Source: Lachnospiraceae bacterium UBA3804 (GTDB lineage Bacteria > Bacillota > Clostridia > Lachnospirales > Lachnospiraceae). Taken from it: a stretch of 64,000 bases of DNA. Shown piece after piece: positions 15,168 to 24,452 of this stretch. The position numbers were made by a program, and so were the translations under genes. The DNA lies in contig DFEK01000001.1 of the NCBI GenBank assembly GCA_002368665.1, positions 419,921-483,920 of the forward strand. Direction: 5' to 3'. Every line of letters begins with the position of its first letter. Position 1 is the first letter of the stretch. The notes beneath the pieces are model-generated. The model ran no database searches, was not told the origin of the DNA, and saw nothing but the letters and a program-made list of their open reading frames with translations.

Positions 15168-18100
15168 CTAATTATCCAATTTATCGTCGATCAAATCCAC
15201 GCTGACTAAAGCAGATACGCCCTTCTCCTGCATCGTAATACCATACAGACGGTCGGTACGGTTCATGGTACCTCTTCTGTGGGTGATTACAATGAACTGC
15301 GTATCTTTGGTCATCTTGCAAAGATATTTGGCAAAACGTTCCACATTGCTCTCATCCAGTGCTGCCTCAATCTCGTCAAGCAGACAGAACGGTGAAGGCT
15401 TTAAGTTCTGGATGGCAAATAAAAGCGAAATTGCGGTCAATGCCTTTTCACCACCGGAGAGCTGCATCATGTTAACAAGCTTCTTTCCGGGCGGCTGCGC
15501 GATAATACGGATACCTGCTTCGAGAATATCCTCATCGTCCATCAGTTCCAGAGAGCCCTGTCCGCCGCCGAACATCTCTTTAAATACCTTGTCAAATTCG
15601 GATGCGATACGTCCAAACTGCTCTTTAAACTGCTTTCTCATGGACTCATCAAGTTCTTCAATGATCTTAACCAATGATTTCTCGGCTTCGATTAAGTCAT
15701 CATGCTGTGCATTTAAGAAGGTATAACGCTCGGAAACTTGCTTATACTCTTCGATTGCACCGACATTGACATCACCGAGTTTACGGATCACGTCTTTCAC
15801 GGAAGCAACCTGTTTCTTCATCGCGGGCAGATCCGTCATTTCCTCATCGCGCATTGCGGTCGCATCACGAAGCGTGATCTCATATTCCTGCCACATGTAA
15901 GAAGTCTGGTAGGATAAGGATTCTTCCATTTTCTCCTTCTGCGAATTCAAACGGAAAATTTCCTTGTCGAGACCGGATAATACATTTGTGATCTTATCGC
16001 GTTCCGTAAAGAATTCCTTCTGTTTGCCGGAGTATTCTTCCTTCTTTTCGATCAAATCCTTTAACTTGCCCTGCGTTTCGGTCTGGGTGGAGTACGAAGA
16101 TTCGATCGTCTTTTTGATTTCCTCGATATCCTCGCTTTTTTGCTGAATATCCTTTCCGGAGTTTTCAAAATTCTCCTTCAGTTCTTCGCGCTCTGCTTTT
16201 AATGCATCCAGTTCTTCGAGTACACGGTTTAAATTCAGTGCGGCAAATTCCTGTTGCTGGATCAGTTTCTGCGCATCCATTTCAACAGCGGATGCGGCAT
16301 TCTGCTTAACGGTTTCCTCTTCACGCAGGGATTCCAGAACAAGCTGTTCTTTGCTTACTTTTTCGTTTTCCTTTTTCTCGAGTTCTGTATTCTCCTCGAG
16401 TTTTTTGATAACATCGTCTTTTTCTTTATCGATTCCGGCAATTTCCGCTTTAATCTCGCCGACCTCATTCTTTACGGTCTCGAAATCTTTGGACATATCG
16501 CCCATTTTCTCTTTGGCGGTAACGACCTGGATCCTTGCGGTATTTAAGCGCAGATAGATTTCCTGATATTCAATCTTCATGCGCTCGATCTTCATACGAA
16601 GATCGTTTCTGCGGCTCTTGCAGTCAACAATTGCCTGTTCGCAGTCTTTGACATCCTTTTCGTTCTGTTCTACCTGCTTCTTTAATTCCTCCATCTCTCT
16701 TCTTCTGCTTAAGAGATTGGAATCTTTCTTAAAATGACCGCCGGAAATGGCACCACCCGGAACCAGAAGTTCTCCTTCCAGCGTTACCATACGGATTCCG
16801 TATTCGAATTTCTTGGCAATGGCAAGTGCATGATCCACGGTATCCACAACCACAATCCTGCCGAGCATTGCTTTGGAAACATTCTTATACTTCGCATCCT
16901 GGCTTACCAGATCGCAGGCCATTCCGATCACGCCTTTCTCGGTTAAGCATTCGGGATTTTTGAATTCCTGCGGATTGGTGATCGTGGTAAGCGGTAAGAA
17001 TGTCGCACGTCCGAGACGGTTTTCCTTTAAGTAGGAAATCATCTTCTTGGCGGTATTCTCATCATCCGTAACGATATTCTGGATATTTCCGCCGAGTGCG
17101 GTCTCAATGGCGATCTCGTATTTTTTCTCTACTTTGATGATGTCTGCGACAACACCGAAAATACCCTTTTCCTCTTTCTTCTTCTCCATTACCTTCTTAA
17201 TGGTATCGGAGTATCCTTCATAGCGTAAGGTCAAATCGGAAATGGTTTCATATTTGGACTTTAACTGATGATAAAGCGCCTGTTTGTCACGAAGCTTGGC
17301 ATCCAATGCGGCAAGCTCGTCATGCATGGAAGCGGCTTCTTCTTCAAGTTTGATCTGCGCGAATTTCTTGGCTTGTGCTTCTTCGTTGATCGATTTAAAT
17401 TCTTCTTCGAGGGTACGGATCACATCCGTCTGCTCGGCTTCCTGTGTTTTGGCGCTGAGAAGTTTGGCGTTTAACTCACTTAAGTGAATATTCTTCTGTT
17501 CACTCATGGTGTTTAAACGCTCGATTCCTGCCTTGATGCTTCCCCGTTCGCTTAATAGTTCAATGATTAAGTTTTTACTCTTTTCAATACTGAAATTGAT
17601 GGTTTCGATCTGCTTCTGGCATTCGGTCAATTCATCCTGTGCCTTCTTCTTTTCTTCGGCTTTCAGGCCTGCTTTATCATCAATTTCTTTCTTCTGATCA
17701 TCAAAAGATGCACGTTCTTTGTCTTTCGCCTGAATCTGCTCATCCACGGAAGCAATACGGTTCTGCATATGTTCCTTGTTGCTGTCCGCAGACTTGATCT
17801 GCTCTTCCAGAAGTTTGATCTGGCCTTCCAGTTTTTCTCTGGTAATGTCATATCCGGCCAGGGATGCTCTGGCATCCTCGATTTCTTTATCGATCTGTTC
17901 CAGGGAAAACGTCAGCGCGTCATATTCCGCTTTCAGTGCTTCGTTTCTATGATTTGCGGATTCTAAATCGTTCTGAGCGATGATGCGCTTTTTCTCAACA
18001 TCTTCCAATCCGGTTCTTAATTTCTCGGTCTCCAGAAGGAAGATATTGACATCCAGTTTCTTCTGTTCTTCTTTTCTCTTTAAATATACTTTGGCTTTAT

Positions 18101-18728
18101 CGGACTGCTTCTCCAAAGGTCCGATCTGTTTCTCCAGTTCTGCGAGAATATCGTTTACACGAAGCAGATTGGCGCGTTCCGATTCAAGTTTCTTGGACGC
18201 TTCCACTTTACGGCGTTTAAACTTAACAATACCCGCCGCTTCATCGAACAATTCTCTTCTGTCTTCGGGTTTGGAAGAAAGGATCAAATCAATCTGGCCC
18301 TGTCCGATAATGGAATAACCTTCCTTACCGATACCGGTATCATAGAAAAGTTCGTTAACGTCCTTCAGTCTGCAGGGCGTTCCGTTTAACAGATATTCAC
18401 TTTCACCGGAACGATACAGGCGTCTTGCGACCGTAACTTCCTCATAATCGATGGCAAGGGAATGATCGGAATTATCGAGAGTGATTGCAACATAAGCCGA
18501 ACCTACGGGCTTACGAAGCTGCGTACCCGAAAAGATGACATCCTGCATGGATGCCCCACGAAGCTGTTTGATTCTCTGTTCACCGAGCACCCAGCGAACC
18601 GCATCGGCTACATTACTTTTACCGGAGCCGTTCGGTCCCACGATACCGGTGATACCGTGTTCAAAATCAAAAACAATCTTATTTGCAAAGGATTTAAATC
18701 CCTGAATTTCGATACTTTTTAAATACAT
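15168..18728 (-). CDS. smc: Chromosome segregation ATPase SMC
   Basis: Condensin subunit of 1186 residues. Walker A GPNGSGKSN is at 31-39. Long coiled coils flank the hinge (about 505-665, with GVVADIIKVEKKYEIAIE and VPGGAISGGHFKK). The C-terminal head has the signature LSGGEKALT near 1090 and Walker B FCLLDEIEAALD. Organises the chromosome with ScpA and ScpB, which are not in this window. The ATG directly abuts the rnc stop codon. Confidence 0.98.
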   Translation of the reverse strand: MYLKSIEIQGFKSFANKIVFDFEHGITGIVGPNGSGKSNVADAVRWVLGEQRIKQLRGASMQDVIFSGTQLRKPVGSAYVAITLDNSDHSLAIDYEEVTVARRLYRSGESEYLLNGTPCRLKDVNELFYDTGIGKEGYSIIGQGQIDLILSSKPEDRRELFDEAAGIVKFKRRKVEASKKLESERANLLRVNDILAELEKQIGPLEKQSDKAKVYLKRKEEQKKLDVNIFLLETEKLRTGLEDVEKKRIIAQNDLESANHRNEALKAEYDALTFSLEQIDKEIEDARASLAGYDITREKLEGQIKLLEEQIKSADSNKEHMQNRIASVDEQIQAKDKERASFDDQKKEIDDKAGLKAEEKKKAQDELTECQKQIETINFSIEKSKNLIIELLSERGSIKAGIERLNTMSEQKNIHLSELNAKLLSAKTQEAEQTDVIRTLEEEFKSINEEAQAKKFAQIKLEEEAASMHDELAALDAKLRDKQALYHQLKSKYETISDLTLRYEGYSDTIKKVMEKKKEEKGIFGVVADIIKVEKKYEIAIETALGGNIQNIVTDDENTAKKMISYLKENRLGRATFLPLTTITNPQEFKNPECLTEKGVIGMACDLVSQDAKYKNVSKAMLGRIVVVDTVDHALAIAKKFEYGIRMVTLEGELLVPGGAISGGHFKKDSNLLSRRREMEELKKQVEQNEKDVKDCEQAIVDCKSRRNDLRMKIERMKIEYQEIYLRLNTARIQVVTAKEKMGDMSKDFETVKNEVGEIKAEIAGIDKEKDDVIKKLEENTELEKKENEKVSKEQLVLESLREEETVKQNAASAVEMDAQKLIQQQEFAALNLNRVLEELDALKAEREELKENFENSGKDIQQKSEDIEEIKKTIESSYSTQTETQGKLKDLIEKKEEYSGKQKEFFTERDKITNVLSGLDKEIFRLNSQKEKMEESLSYQTSYMWQEYEITLRDATAMRDEEMTDLPAMKKQVASVKDVIRKLGDVNVGAIEEYKQVSERYTFLNAQHDDLIEAEKSLVKIIEELDESMRKQFKEQFGRIASEFDKVFKEMFGGGQGSLELMDDEDILEAGIRIIAQPPGKKLVNMMQLSGGEKALTAISLLFAIQNLKPSPFCLLDEIEAALDESNVERFAKYLCKMTKDTQFIVITHRRGTMNRTDRLYGITMQEKGVSALVSVDLIDDKLDN

Positions 18729-19427
18729 TTATTTCATTTCCTGACGTATTTTTTTCAACACTTCATAAGCAGCCTTCTGCTCTGCATTTTTCTTCGAATG
18801 ACCGCTTGCTTCGGCTTTCTTAACTTCATTGATCAAAAGTGCAACCGTGAAAACCTTGTCATGCTCCGGTCCGGATTCGCCTGTCAATTCATAACGAATC
18901 GTACTGCCCGGTGTTTTCTGGATCTCCTCCTGCAAAAGGCTCTTGCTGTCGATAAAGAGTGTTCTTTCGCCGATCCCGTCCATAACAAAACGGTTGATAT
19001 GCTTCTTGGCGGCTTCAAATCCGCCGTCTAAATAAATCGCACCGATAATGGCTTCAAACACATCGGAAAGAATCGAATCACGACGTCTTCCACCGGATGC
19101 ATCTTCGCCTTTCCCGAGTAAAATGAATTCTCCGAGTTCCAGATTGTTTGCGCAGAAAGCAAGTGCGGGTTCGCAGACCATGGACGCACGCATTTTGGAA
19201 AGTTCACCCTCGGACAAAGTCGGGTATTCAAAATACAAATACTCGCTCATCGTCAGCTCCAAAACCGCATCACCCAGATATTCCAGTCTTTGATAATGCT
19301 CCCACTTATTGATCTTACGCTCGTTCATATAGGACGGGTGTGTCAGGGCGCTGGTCAAAAGTGCGGAATTTGTAAAATGATAACCGATTTTCTCTTCTAC
19401 TTTAGAAATGAGCTCATGCGTTTCCAT
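18729..19427 (-). CDS. rnc: Ribonuclease III
   Basis: Double-strand RNA endonuclease for rRNA and mRNA processing, 232 residues from ATG 19427. The catalytic signature RLEYLGDAVLELTMSEYL, the SDVFEAIIGAIYLDGG segment and a C-terminal dsRNA-binding domain (KAEASGHSKKNAEQKAA) are present. The start lies inside the end of acpP (14-base overlap). The in-frame extension to 19457 would start deep within acpP and lacks support. Confidence 0.97.
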   Translation of the reverse strand: METHELISKVEEKIGYHFTNSALLTSALTHPSYMNERKINKWEHYQRLEYLGDAVLELTMSEYLYFEYPTLSEGELSKMRASMVCEPALAFCANNLELGEFILLGKGEDASGGRRRDSILSDVFEAIIGAIYLDGGFEAAKKHINRFVMDGIGERTLFIDSKSLLQEEIQKTPGSTIRYELTGESGPEHDKVFTVALLINEVKKAEASGHSKKNAEQKAAYEVLKKIRQEMK

Positions 19428-19659
19428 TTGCTTTTTCCGCCTTTTTGATGAGATCAACCGCTTCCTTCACGGTCGAAATCTGCTTGATATCTTCCGTCTC
19501 AAAACTGATATGCAGAGCATCTTCCAGATACATTACAATCTGATAGACATCCAGAGAATCCGCACCTAGATCGCCGATGAAAGTGGTATCATCGTTGATT
19601 TCCCCGGGATAGACTTTCAATACACTTACAATTGCTTCTTTTAAAAGTTCCAGTTCCAT
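19414..19659 (-). CDS. acpP: Acyl carrier protein
   Basis: Carrier of growing acyl chains in type II fatty acid synthesis, 81 residues. Serine of the DLGADSLD motif is the 4'-phosphopantetheine site. The usual third position Glu is Asp here, which is still within the family range. The alanine/asparagine-rich tail (EKANGNA) extends slightly beyond the core. The ATG abuts the plsX stop, and the 3' end overlaps rnc. Confidence 0.95.
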   Translation of the reverse strand: MELELLKEAIVSVLKVYPGEINDDTTFIGDLGADSLDVYQIVMYLEDALHISFETEDIKQISTVKEAVDLIKKAEKANGNA

Positions 19660-20676
19660 TTATTCCGAATCCGCCTTACCAATGCTGGATGCGATCTTAT
19701 TAATCATATCCGCTTCATAGAATTTGACGCACTGTCTGATGGCTGCAGCACATTCCACTTCTTTGGAATTTCCGTGCATCTTTACAACCAGACCTTTTAA
19801 TCCAAGTAAGGGTGCGCCGCCCTGATCTGCCGCCGAATAGGAGGCGATGGATTTCTTTAAAATAGGCTTCACCAATGCACCGCCGATCTTGCCGCGAAGG
19901 GAGGATAACATACTTTTCTTGATAATTTTCATCAAAGTGGAAGCTGTACCTTCATACAGTTTTAAAATAACATTGCCGACAAACGCATCGCAGACCATGA
20001 CATCAACCGGTCCTTCCGGAATATCTCTTGCTTCGACGCTGCCCACAAAATTAATGTCTTTGCATTCCTTTAAAAGAGGGAAGGTCTCTTTCACCAGGGT
20101 GTTACCCTTTTCCTCTTCCGCTCCGATATTTACGATACCGACCGTAGGATTCTCGATTCCCATCAGTTCGCGCATGTAAATGGTGCCCATTTTGGCAAAC
20201 TGAACAAGCTGTGAAGGCTTGGAATCCACATTTGCTCCGCAATCCACCAAAAGGGAAAATCCTTTGGATGTCGGAAATAAAGGTGCCAGGGGAGGTCTTT
20301 CCACACCCTTGCTTCTTCCGACAATAACCTGTCCGCCAACCAGAATAGCTCCGGTACTTCCGCCGGATACAAATGCATCACATTTGCCTTCTCTGACCAG
20401 ATACATACCACGCACGATCGAAGAATCCTTCTTGGAACGAATGGCATTCACGGGAGGCTCGGCCATTTCAATCACTTCCGTGGTAGGAACGATTTCAATC
20501 CGCTCGGAATCATAAGACAGATTTGCAAGTTCCGCTTTAATTTTCTCTTCATCACCGAGAATGCAGATATGCACATTATTCAGTTCTTTGGTTGCTCTGA
20601 CGGCACCTTTAACCATCTCCGCAGGCGCATAATCGCCACCCATACCGTCAAGCGCAATATTAATCATTTCGCTCAT
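19660..20676 (-). CDS. plsX: Phosphate acyltransferase PlsX
   Basis: Makes acyl-phosphate from acyl-ACP for phospholipid synthesis, on the inner face of the membrane. The 338-residue protein starts with IALDGMGGDYAPAEMVKG and contains VSGGSTGAILVGG, LVDCGANVDSKP, and VCDAFVGNVILK. First gene of the plsX-acpP-rnc-smc-ftsY run. AAAAGGAAAAATAC precedes the ATG; an alternative start at the second Met (MINIALDG) is possible. Confidence 0.96.
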   Translation of the reverse strand: MSEMINIALDGMGGDYAPAEMVKGAVRATKELNNVHICILGDEEKIKAELANLSYDSERIEIVPTTEVIEMAEPPVNAIRSKKDSSIVRGMYLVREGKCDAFVSGGSTGAILVGGQVIVGRSKGVERPPLAPLFPTSKGFSLLVDCGANVDSKPSQLVQFAKMGTIYMRELMGIENPTVGIVNIGAEEEKGNTLVKETFPLLKECKDINFVGSVEARDIPEGPVDVMVCDAFVGNVILKLYEGTASTLMKIIKKSMLSSLRGKIGGALVKPILKKSIASYSAADQGGAPLLGLKGLVVKMHGNSKEVECAAAIRQCVKFYEADMINKIASSIGKADSE

Positions 20677-20703
20677 GTATTTTTCCTTTTAATTCCGTAA
20701 AAA

Positions 20704-20720
20704 CAGGCTTTGAAAACCTG
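20704..20720. promoter_or_regulatory. Imperfect palindrome in the plsX leader
   Basis: A 17-base near-palindrome reading CAGGCTTTGAAAACCTG lies between the predicted plsX -10 box and the gene. It could be an operator for a fatty-acid regulator or a small hairpin. No recognised FapR consensus. Confidence 0.3.
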
Positions 20721-20748
20721 CCCCTTTCTTTGACCCACATTCCTAATA

Positions 20749-20777
20749 AATATACTAAAAAATCGCCAAAAAATCAA
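20749..20777 (-). promoter_or_regulatory. Candidate promoter of plsX operon
   Basis: TTGATT (20772-20777) and TATATT (20749-20754) on the minus strand spaced by 17 bases, divergent from the rpmF promoter. Confidence 0.5.
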
Positions 20778-20805
20778 GGAAAACACAAATTCCGCAAATT
20801 TCCGA

Positions 20806-20835
20806 TTGACAAAATTATATATATTTGTATATAAT
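20806..20835 (+). promoter_or_regulatory. Strong sigma-A promoter of rpmF
   Basis: Perfect TTGACA (20806-20811) and perfect TATAAT (20830-20835), 18-base spacer, upstream of rpmF. Confidence 0.75.
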
Positions 20836-20885
20836 CGATAAGTACGTAATGCGTTAGAATCATCTGTGAATTGGAGGTGGAAAAG

Positions 20886-21068
20886 ATGTCTATTTGTCCT
20901 AAGAATAAATCTTCCAAGGGAAGAAGAGATAAAAGAAGAGCAAATTGGAAAATGGCTGCTCCTACATTGGTTAAATGCAGCAAGTGCGGAGCTTTAACCG
21001 TTCCTCACAGAGTTTGCAAAGCTTGTGGTACTTACAACAAAAAAGAAGTCATCAGTACCGAGGCTTAA
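20886..21068 (+). CDS. rpmF: 50S ribosomal protein L32
   Basis: Large-subunit protein of 60 residues with an intact zinc ribbon: two CxxC knuckles (CSKC and CKAC) in the C-terminal half, and the usual SSKGRRDKRRANWKM basic head. I place the start at 20886, directly after GGAGGTGGAAAAG, rather than the in-frame 20871. It is the only plus-strand gene in the left 34 kb and has its own consensus promoter and terminator. In many bacteria rpmF is next to plsX; here they are divergent neighbours. Confidence 0.97.
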   Translation: MSICPKNKSSKGRRDKRRANWKMAAPTLVKCSKCGALTVPHRVCKACGTYNKKEVISTEA

Positions 21069-21087
21069 TACATTATCTTTGAAAAGC

Positions 21088-21118
21088 AACCCGCCTGATC
21101 GGCGGGTTATTTTTTTTA
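21088..21118 (+). terminator. Intrinsic terminator of rpmF
   Basis: AACCCGCC-TGAT-GGCGGGTT stem followed by ATTTTTTTT. Confidence 0.9.
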
Positions 21119-21125
21119 CTCTTCT

Positions 21126-21212
21126 ATGGCTCGCAGGATGTCATCACGACGTTCTCGAAGGGACTCGGATGCAGTGGCAACTCGCCCTTCGAGAAGTCTA
21201 CATGACATCCGC
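21126..21212 (+). repeat. Hairpin-forming intergenic repeat, copy 1
   Basis: The arms share TTCTCGAAGGG / CCCTTCGAGAA, extended imperfectly by GTCAT...GAC on both ends, around a core of about 22 bases (ACTCGGATGCAGTGGCAACT). The same element in inverted orientation is at 25522-25597. It sits at the head of the tandem array, whose units reuse its right arm. Confidence 0.75.
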
Positions 21213-21516
21213 TCGATGTACCGGATGAAACAGAATCAACTCGCCCTTCGAGAAGTCTACATGATGTCCGCTCGATGTACCGGATGAAACAGAATCAACT
21301 CGCCCTTCGAGAAATCTACATGATATCCGCTCGATGTACCGGATGAAACAGAATCAACTGACCATCCGAGGAATCTGCATGATATCAGCTCAATGTACCG
21401 GATGAAACAGAATCAACTCGCCCTTCGAGAAGTCTACATGATGTCCGCTCAATGTACCGGATGAAACAGAATCAACTCGCCCTTCCGGAAGTCTACATGA
21501 TGTTCGCTCGATATAC
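21179..21516 (+). repeat. 59-bp tandem repeat array, about 5.7 copies
   Basis: Units begin at 21179, 21238, 21297, 21356, 21415 and 21474, exactly 59 bases apart. Each starts near CAACTCGCCCTTCGAGAA and ends near CCGGATGAAACAGAAT. The fourth unit is the most diverged and the sixth is degenerate at its end. The array fills the gap between the rpmF and pta terminators and no reading frame of note runs through it. Confidence 0.9.
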
Positions 21517-21525
21517 ATAATAAAT

Positions 21526-21554
21526 AAAATAAGCCCCCGCAAATGCGAGGGCTT
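21526..21554 (-). terminator. Intrinsic terminator of pta
   Basis: AAGCCCTCGCATTTGCGGGGGCTT-type stem followed by ATTTTATTTATT on the minus strand. Confidence 0.85.
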
Positions 21555-21567
21555 AAATTCATTGAAA

Positions 21568-22572
21568 TTAGTTGGCCTGAGCCTGTACTACGGTGATTGC
21601 GATAACACCTACGATATCTTCTGCGGAGCATCCGCGGGAAAGATCGTTAACGGGCTTTGCAATACCCTGAAGGATAGGTCCGTAAGCATCTGCTTTGGCA
21701 AGACGCTGTACAATCTTGTATGCGATGTTTCCGGCATCGAGGTTCGGGAAAATAAGAACGTTTGCTTTACCTGCAACATCGGAATTCGGAGCTTTGGATT
21801 TTGCTACGGAAGGAACGATTGCTGCATCAAGCTGGAACTCTCCGTCTACAACGAGATCCGGATACTGCTCTTTGGCAAGGCGGGTAGCCTCTACCATTTT
21901 ATCTACCAACGGATGTCTCGCGCTTCCGACGGTGGAATGAGAAAGCATTGCACAGATGGGATCTGCGCCGACAAGCTGTTTAAAGCTCTGTGCGGAAGAA
22001 TCTGCGATTGCTGCAAGTTCATCGGGAGTCGGATCCTGATTTAATCCGCTGTCTGCAAAGATGAAGGTTCCGTTTGCACCGTATTCGCAGTTGGGAACGT
22101 CCATTACGAAGAATGCGGAAACCAGTTTGCATCCCTGCTTGGTCTTTAAGATCTGAAGGGAAGGACGAAGGGTATCTGCCGTGGAGTGGCAAGCACCGGC
22201 AACAAGTCCGTCAGCATCTCCTGCTTTTAACATAACAATACCGAAGGTAATGGTGTTGGAAAGAAGAATCTCTCTTGCCTCTTCGGGAGTCATGCCTTTT
22301 GCTTTTCTGGTAATGTATAAAAGCTGTACATAATCTTCCAACTTCTCGCAGGTAGCGGGATCGATTATCTTTGCTCCGGAAATATCAACTCCGGTAGCCT
22401 TTACATGCTCATCGATTTCTGCCTGGGAACCGATTAAGATCAGATCGGCAATGCCCTCTTTCATGGCCTGCTCAGCTGCATAATAGGTTCTGTCGTCCAT
22501 GGTTTCGGGAAGAAGGATGGTTTTCTTGCCCTGTTTTGCTTTTTCCTTAATGTGTTCAACAAATGATCCCAT
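21568..22572 (-). CDS. pta: Phosphate acetyltransferase
   Basis: Interconverts acetyl-CoA and acetyl phosphate, the first step of acetate formation with energy gain. The 334-residue length is that of the short class I enzymes. Family segments are ILLPETMDDRTYYAAEQA, VAGACHSTADTLRPSLQI, ALSHSTVGSARHP and FPNLDAGNIAYK. An acetate kinase gene (ackA), the usual partner, is not adjacent. A promoter with TATAAT lies upstream and a terminator downstream, so it is probably transcribed alone. Confidence 0.97.
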   Translation of the reverse strand: MGSFVEHIKEKAKQGKKTILLPETMDDRTYYAAEQAMKEGIADLILIGSQAEIDEHVKATGVDISGAKIIDPATCEKLEDYVQLLYITRKAKGMTPEEAREILLSNTITFGIVMLKAGDADGLVAGACHSTADTLRPSLQILKTKQGCKLVSAFFVMDVPNCEYGANGTFIFADSGLNQDPTPDELAAIADSSAQSFKQLVGADPICAMLSHSTVGSARHPLVDKMVEATRLAKEQYPDLVVDGEFQLDAAIVPSVAKSKAPNSDVAGKANVLIFPNLDAGNIAYKIVQRLAKADAYGPILQGIAKPVNDLSRGCSAEDIVGVIAITVVQAQAN

Positions 22573-22651
22573 TGTCTCTCTCCTTTATTATAAAATTAAT
22601 GATTAACGTTTTGAGTTGTTCCCGGAAACAAACCGGAACAATACTTTTATT

Positions 22652-22680
22652 ATTATAAACGCATTATTCTGCCGACGCAA
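22652..22680 (-). promoter_or_regulatory. Candidate promoter of pta
   Basis: TTGCGT (22675-22680) and TATAAT (22652-22657) on the minus strand spaced by 17 bases. A hairpin GTTCCGG / CCGGGAAC follows in the leader. Confidence 0.55.
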
Positions 22681-22688
22681 GAAAGAAG

Positions 22689-24428
22689 TTAACGAACGAT
22701 TTTCAACGCAACGACTCCGTCGGCTTCTTTAACTTCAGACGTTGACAGGCTCTCTCCTTCTTCGCTTAACAGATATAACATCCAGTCGGTGGAGATCGAA
22801 TCAACCAGCAGTATCGTCGAATTCTCATTCGTCATGGTCTTTTTCATGTCCTCTATTCCGGCTTTCTGCATTTTCAATTTCATTAAAGGACTCTGATACC
22901 CCCAGTCCACCATGTTAAAGCAGGACACATCGGAGCAGTTCATTACGCTGAAAAAAGGATATGCCGCGGTTGCCGTCACTCCGGAAGAAACGAAAAGCAC
23001 ATCATCCTTCGAAGAATCGATGCATTCGGCGACAAAGGATAAGGCTTCGGATTGTCTTTTATAATATGTCTGGTTTCTGTTTACTGTACCGACAGCGATG
23101 ATTCCTGTCACCACGGCGCATATGCCGAGGAAGATTTTGACTTCGATCCATGCTGCCTTTCCGCCGCGGTTTTGCTCTTTGCCCATTCCGGAAAGCATCG
23201 CTCCGAGGAATAAACAGATTAGTTGGAAATCCAGAGAAATATAAACTCTTTCGGGTAATCTTCCGAGATACGTAAAATATGCAGTAAACGCAAAATAATA
23301 AAGGATTCCGAGAATGGACAATGCGATAAGCAAAGCCCTTGATTTACCCTCTTTATAGAAAAATGCACGGATAAAGGCCGCAAAAAAAGCCACAAACACA
23401 AAGATACCCTGCAGACTTTTTAAGTTTCGCTGTACGGATGCGAACGTATCTTTAACGCTTTTATGGAAAACATTATAGTAGGCCTTCCATTGTTCATTGA
23501 GGTCTTTCTGGCGTGTTGCCATTGCATTTAAGGAATCTGTATTCAGATTGTCGACAAGATTTAAATTGTATTCGATTAAGGCCGTATAATCATCCGCATT
23601 CATGCCCAAATCCGCATAGAAGTCAGCATTGTCGGAATAAGCCGGCATCAGATGGTAATCAAAAACATCCGTCCTTGCTTCGTTAAACGCCTTGTAATCC
23701 TTCCATTCTTTGGATGAATACGCAAGATTCTGGGTAAAAAACGAAACCGACACAATTACACCGAGAATAATCAACACAGCGGAATATTTGCTGATGTATC
23801 CCTCTTCTTTCCGGTCCCTGATAAGGGAAAATAAAAAAGCAAGAGCATAAAGCGGCAGGGCCATCAGAAACGTTTCTTTCCTGAGCCACAAAGAAAAAGT
23901 GGCACAGACGATGACAACCGCTGTTCCGAAAATTCCAAACTTCTTATTCCCGACATCGGATAAAAGGACCAGGTAGAAAATTGCTATCGCGGAAAGGATT
24001 CCCGCGGTAAGGGTATATTGTGATTCCACGATAAACTGCAGGTGAAGAAAATAAAAGAACAGATGGGATAAAAGCACAAAGAGATACTTTCCTTTCTCTC
24101 CCACCTTTTTGCGGTACAGATAATACACAAGAAAACTTTCGAGGAAAACACAACCGAACTGGACGATCAACGTAAAGATTTCATAGAAAGGTACCTTGCC
24201 GGATAAGGAATAAAGCCCCTTAAAAATCAAACCGAGCGGATACATGATATAAATCAGATGCGCATCGGGCGTTCCGGTATAGGAACCGTTCATGATGGAC
24301 AATAAAGTAATGTCATCGTTGGAAATAAAATAAATGCGAAAGAAAAACAATGCAAACAAAATTCCAAGAAGGTTCAAGCCTCCGAGAAACAAAACATCAA
24401 TCGGTTTTTTCGTTGCATCTTTGTTCAT
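22689..24428 (-). CDS. Polytopic membrane protein, possible GT-C type glycosyltransferase
   Basis: A 579-residue protein with about eleven membrane segments and a C-terminal extracytoplasmic domain of about 130 residues. The first external loop has ISNDDITLLSIMNGSYTG, an acidic pair just after the first membrane segment, as in GT-C enzymes that use lipid-linked sugars. I cannot assign a family with confidence, and the charged loop with DYKAFNEARTD is unfamiliar. AGAAGGG precedes the ATG. It follows queA by 24 bases and is probably in the same transcript. Confidence 0.65.
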   Translation of the reverse strand: MNKDATKKPIDVLFLGGLNLLGILFALFFFRIYFISNDDITLLSIMNGSYTGTPDAHLIYIMYPLGLIFKGLYSLSGKVPFYEIFTLIVQFGCVFLESFLVYYLYRKKVGEKGKYLFVLLSHLFFYFLHLQFIVESQYTLTAGILSAIAIFYLVLLSDVGNKKFGIFGTAVVIVCATFSLWLRKETFLMALPLYALAFLFSLIRDRKEEGYISKYSAVLIILGVIVSVSFFTQNLAYSSKEWKDYKAFNEARTDVFDYHLMPAYSDNADFYADLGMNADDYTALIEYNLNLVDNLNTDSLNAMATRQKDLNEQWKAYYNVFHKSVKDTFASVQRNLKSLQGIFVFVAFFAAFIRAFFYKEGKSRALLIALSILGILYYFAFTAYFTYLGRLPERVYISLDFQLICLFLGAMLSGMGKEQNRGGKAAWIEVKIFLGICAVVTGIIAVGTVNRNQTYYKRQSEALSFVAECIDSSKDDVLFVSSGVTATAAYPFFSVMNCSDVSCFNMVDWGYQSPLMKLKMQKAGIEDMKKTMTNENSTILLVDSISTDWMLYLLSEEGESLSTSEVKEADGVVALKIVR

Positions 24429-24452
24429 GAAAACCCTTCTTGGAATACGCAG

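Noticed and set aside
21179..21516. Possible CRISPR array in the 59-bp tandem repeats
   Set aside because: The repeat units are contiguous with no unique spacers, and no cas genes are present.
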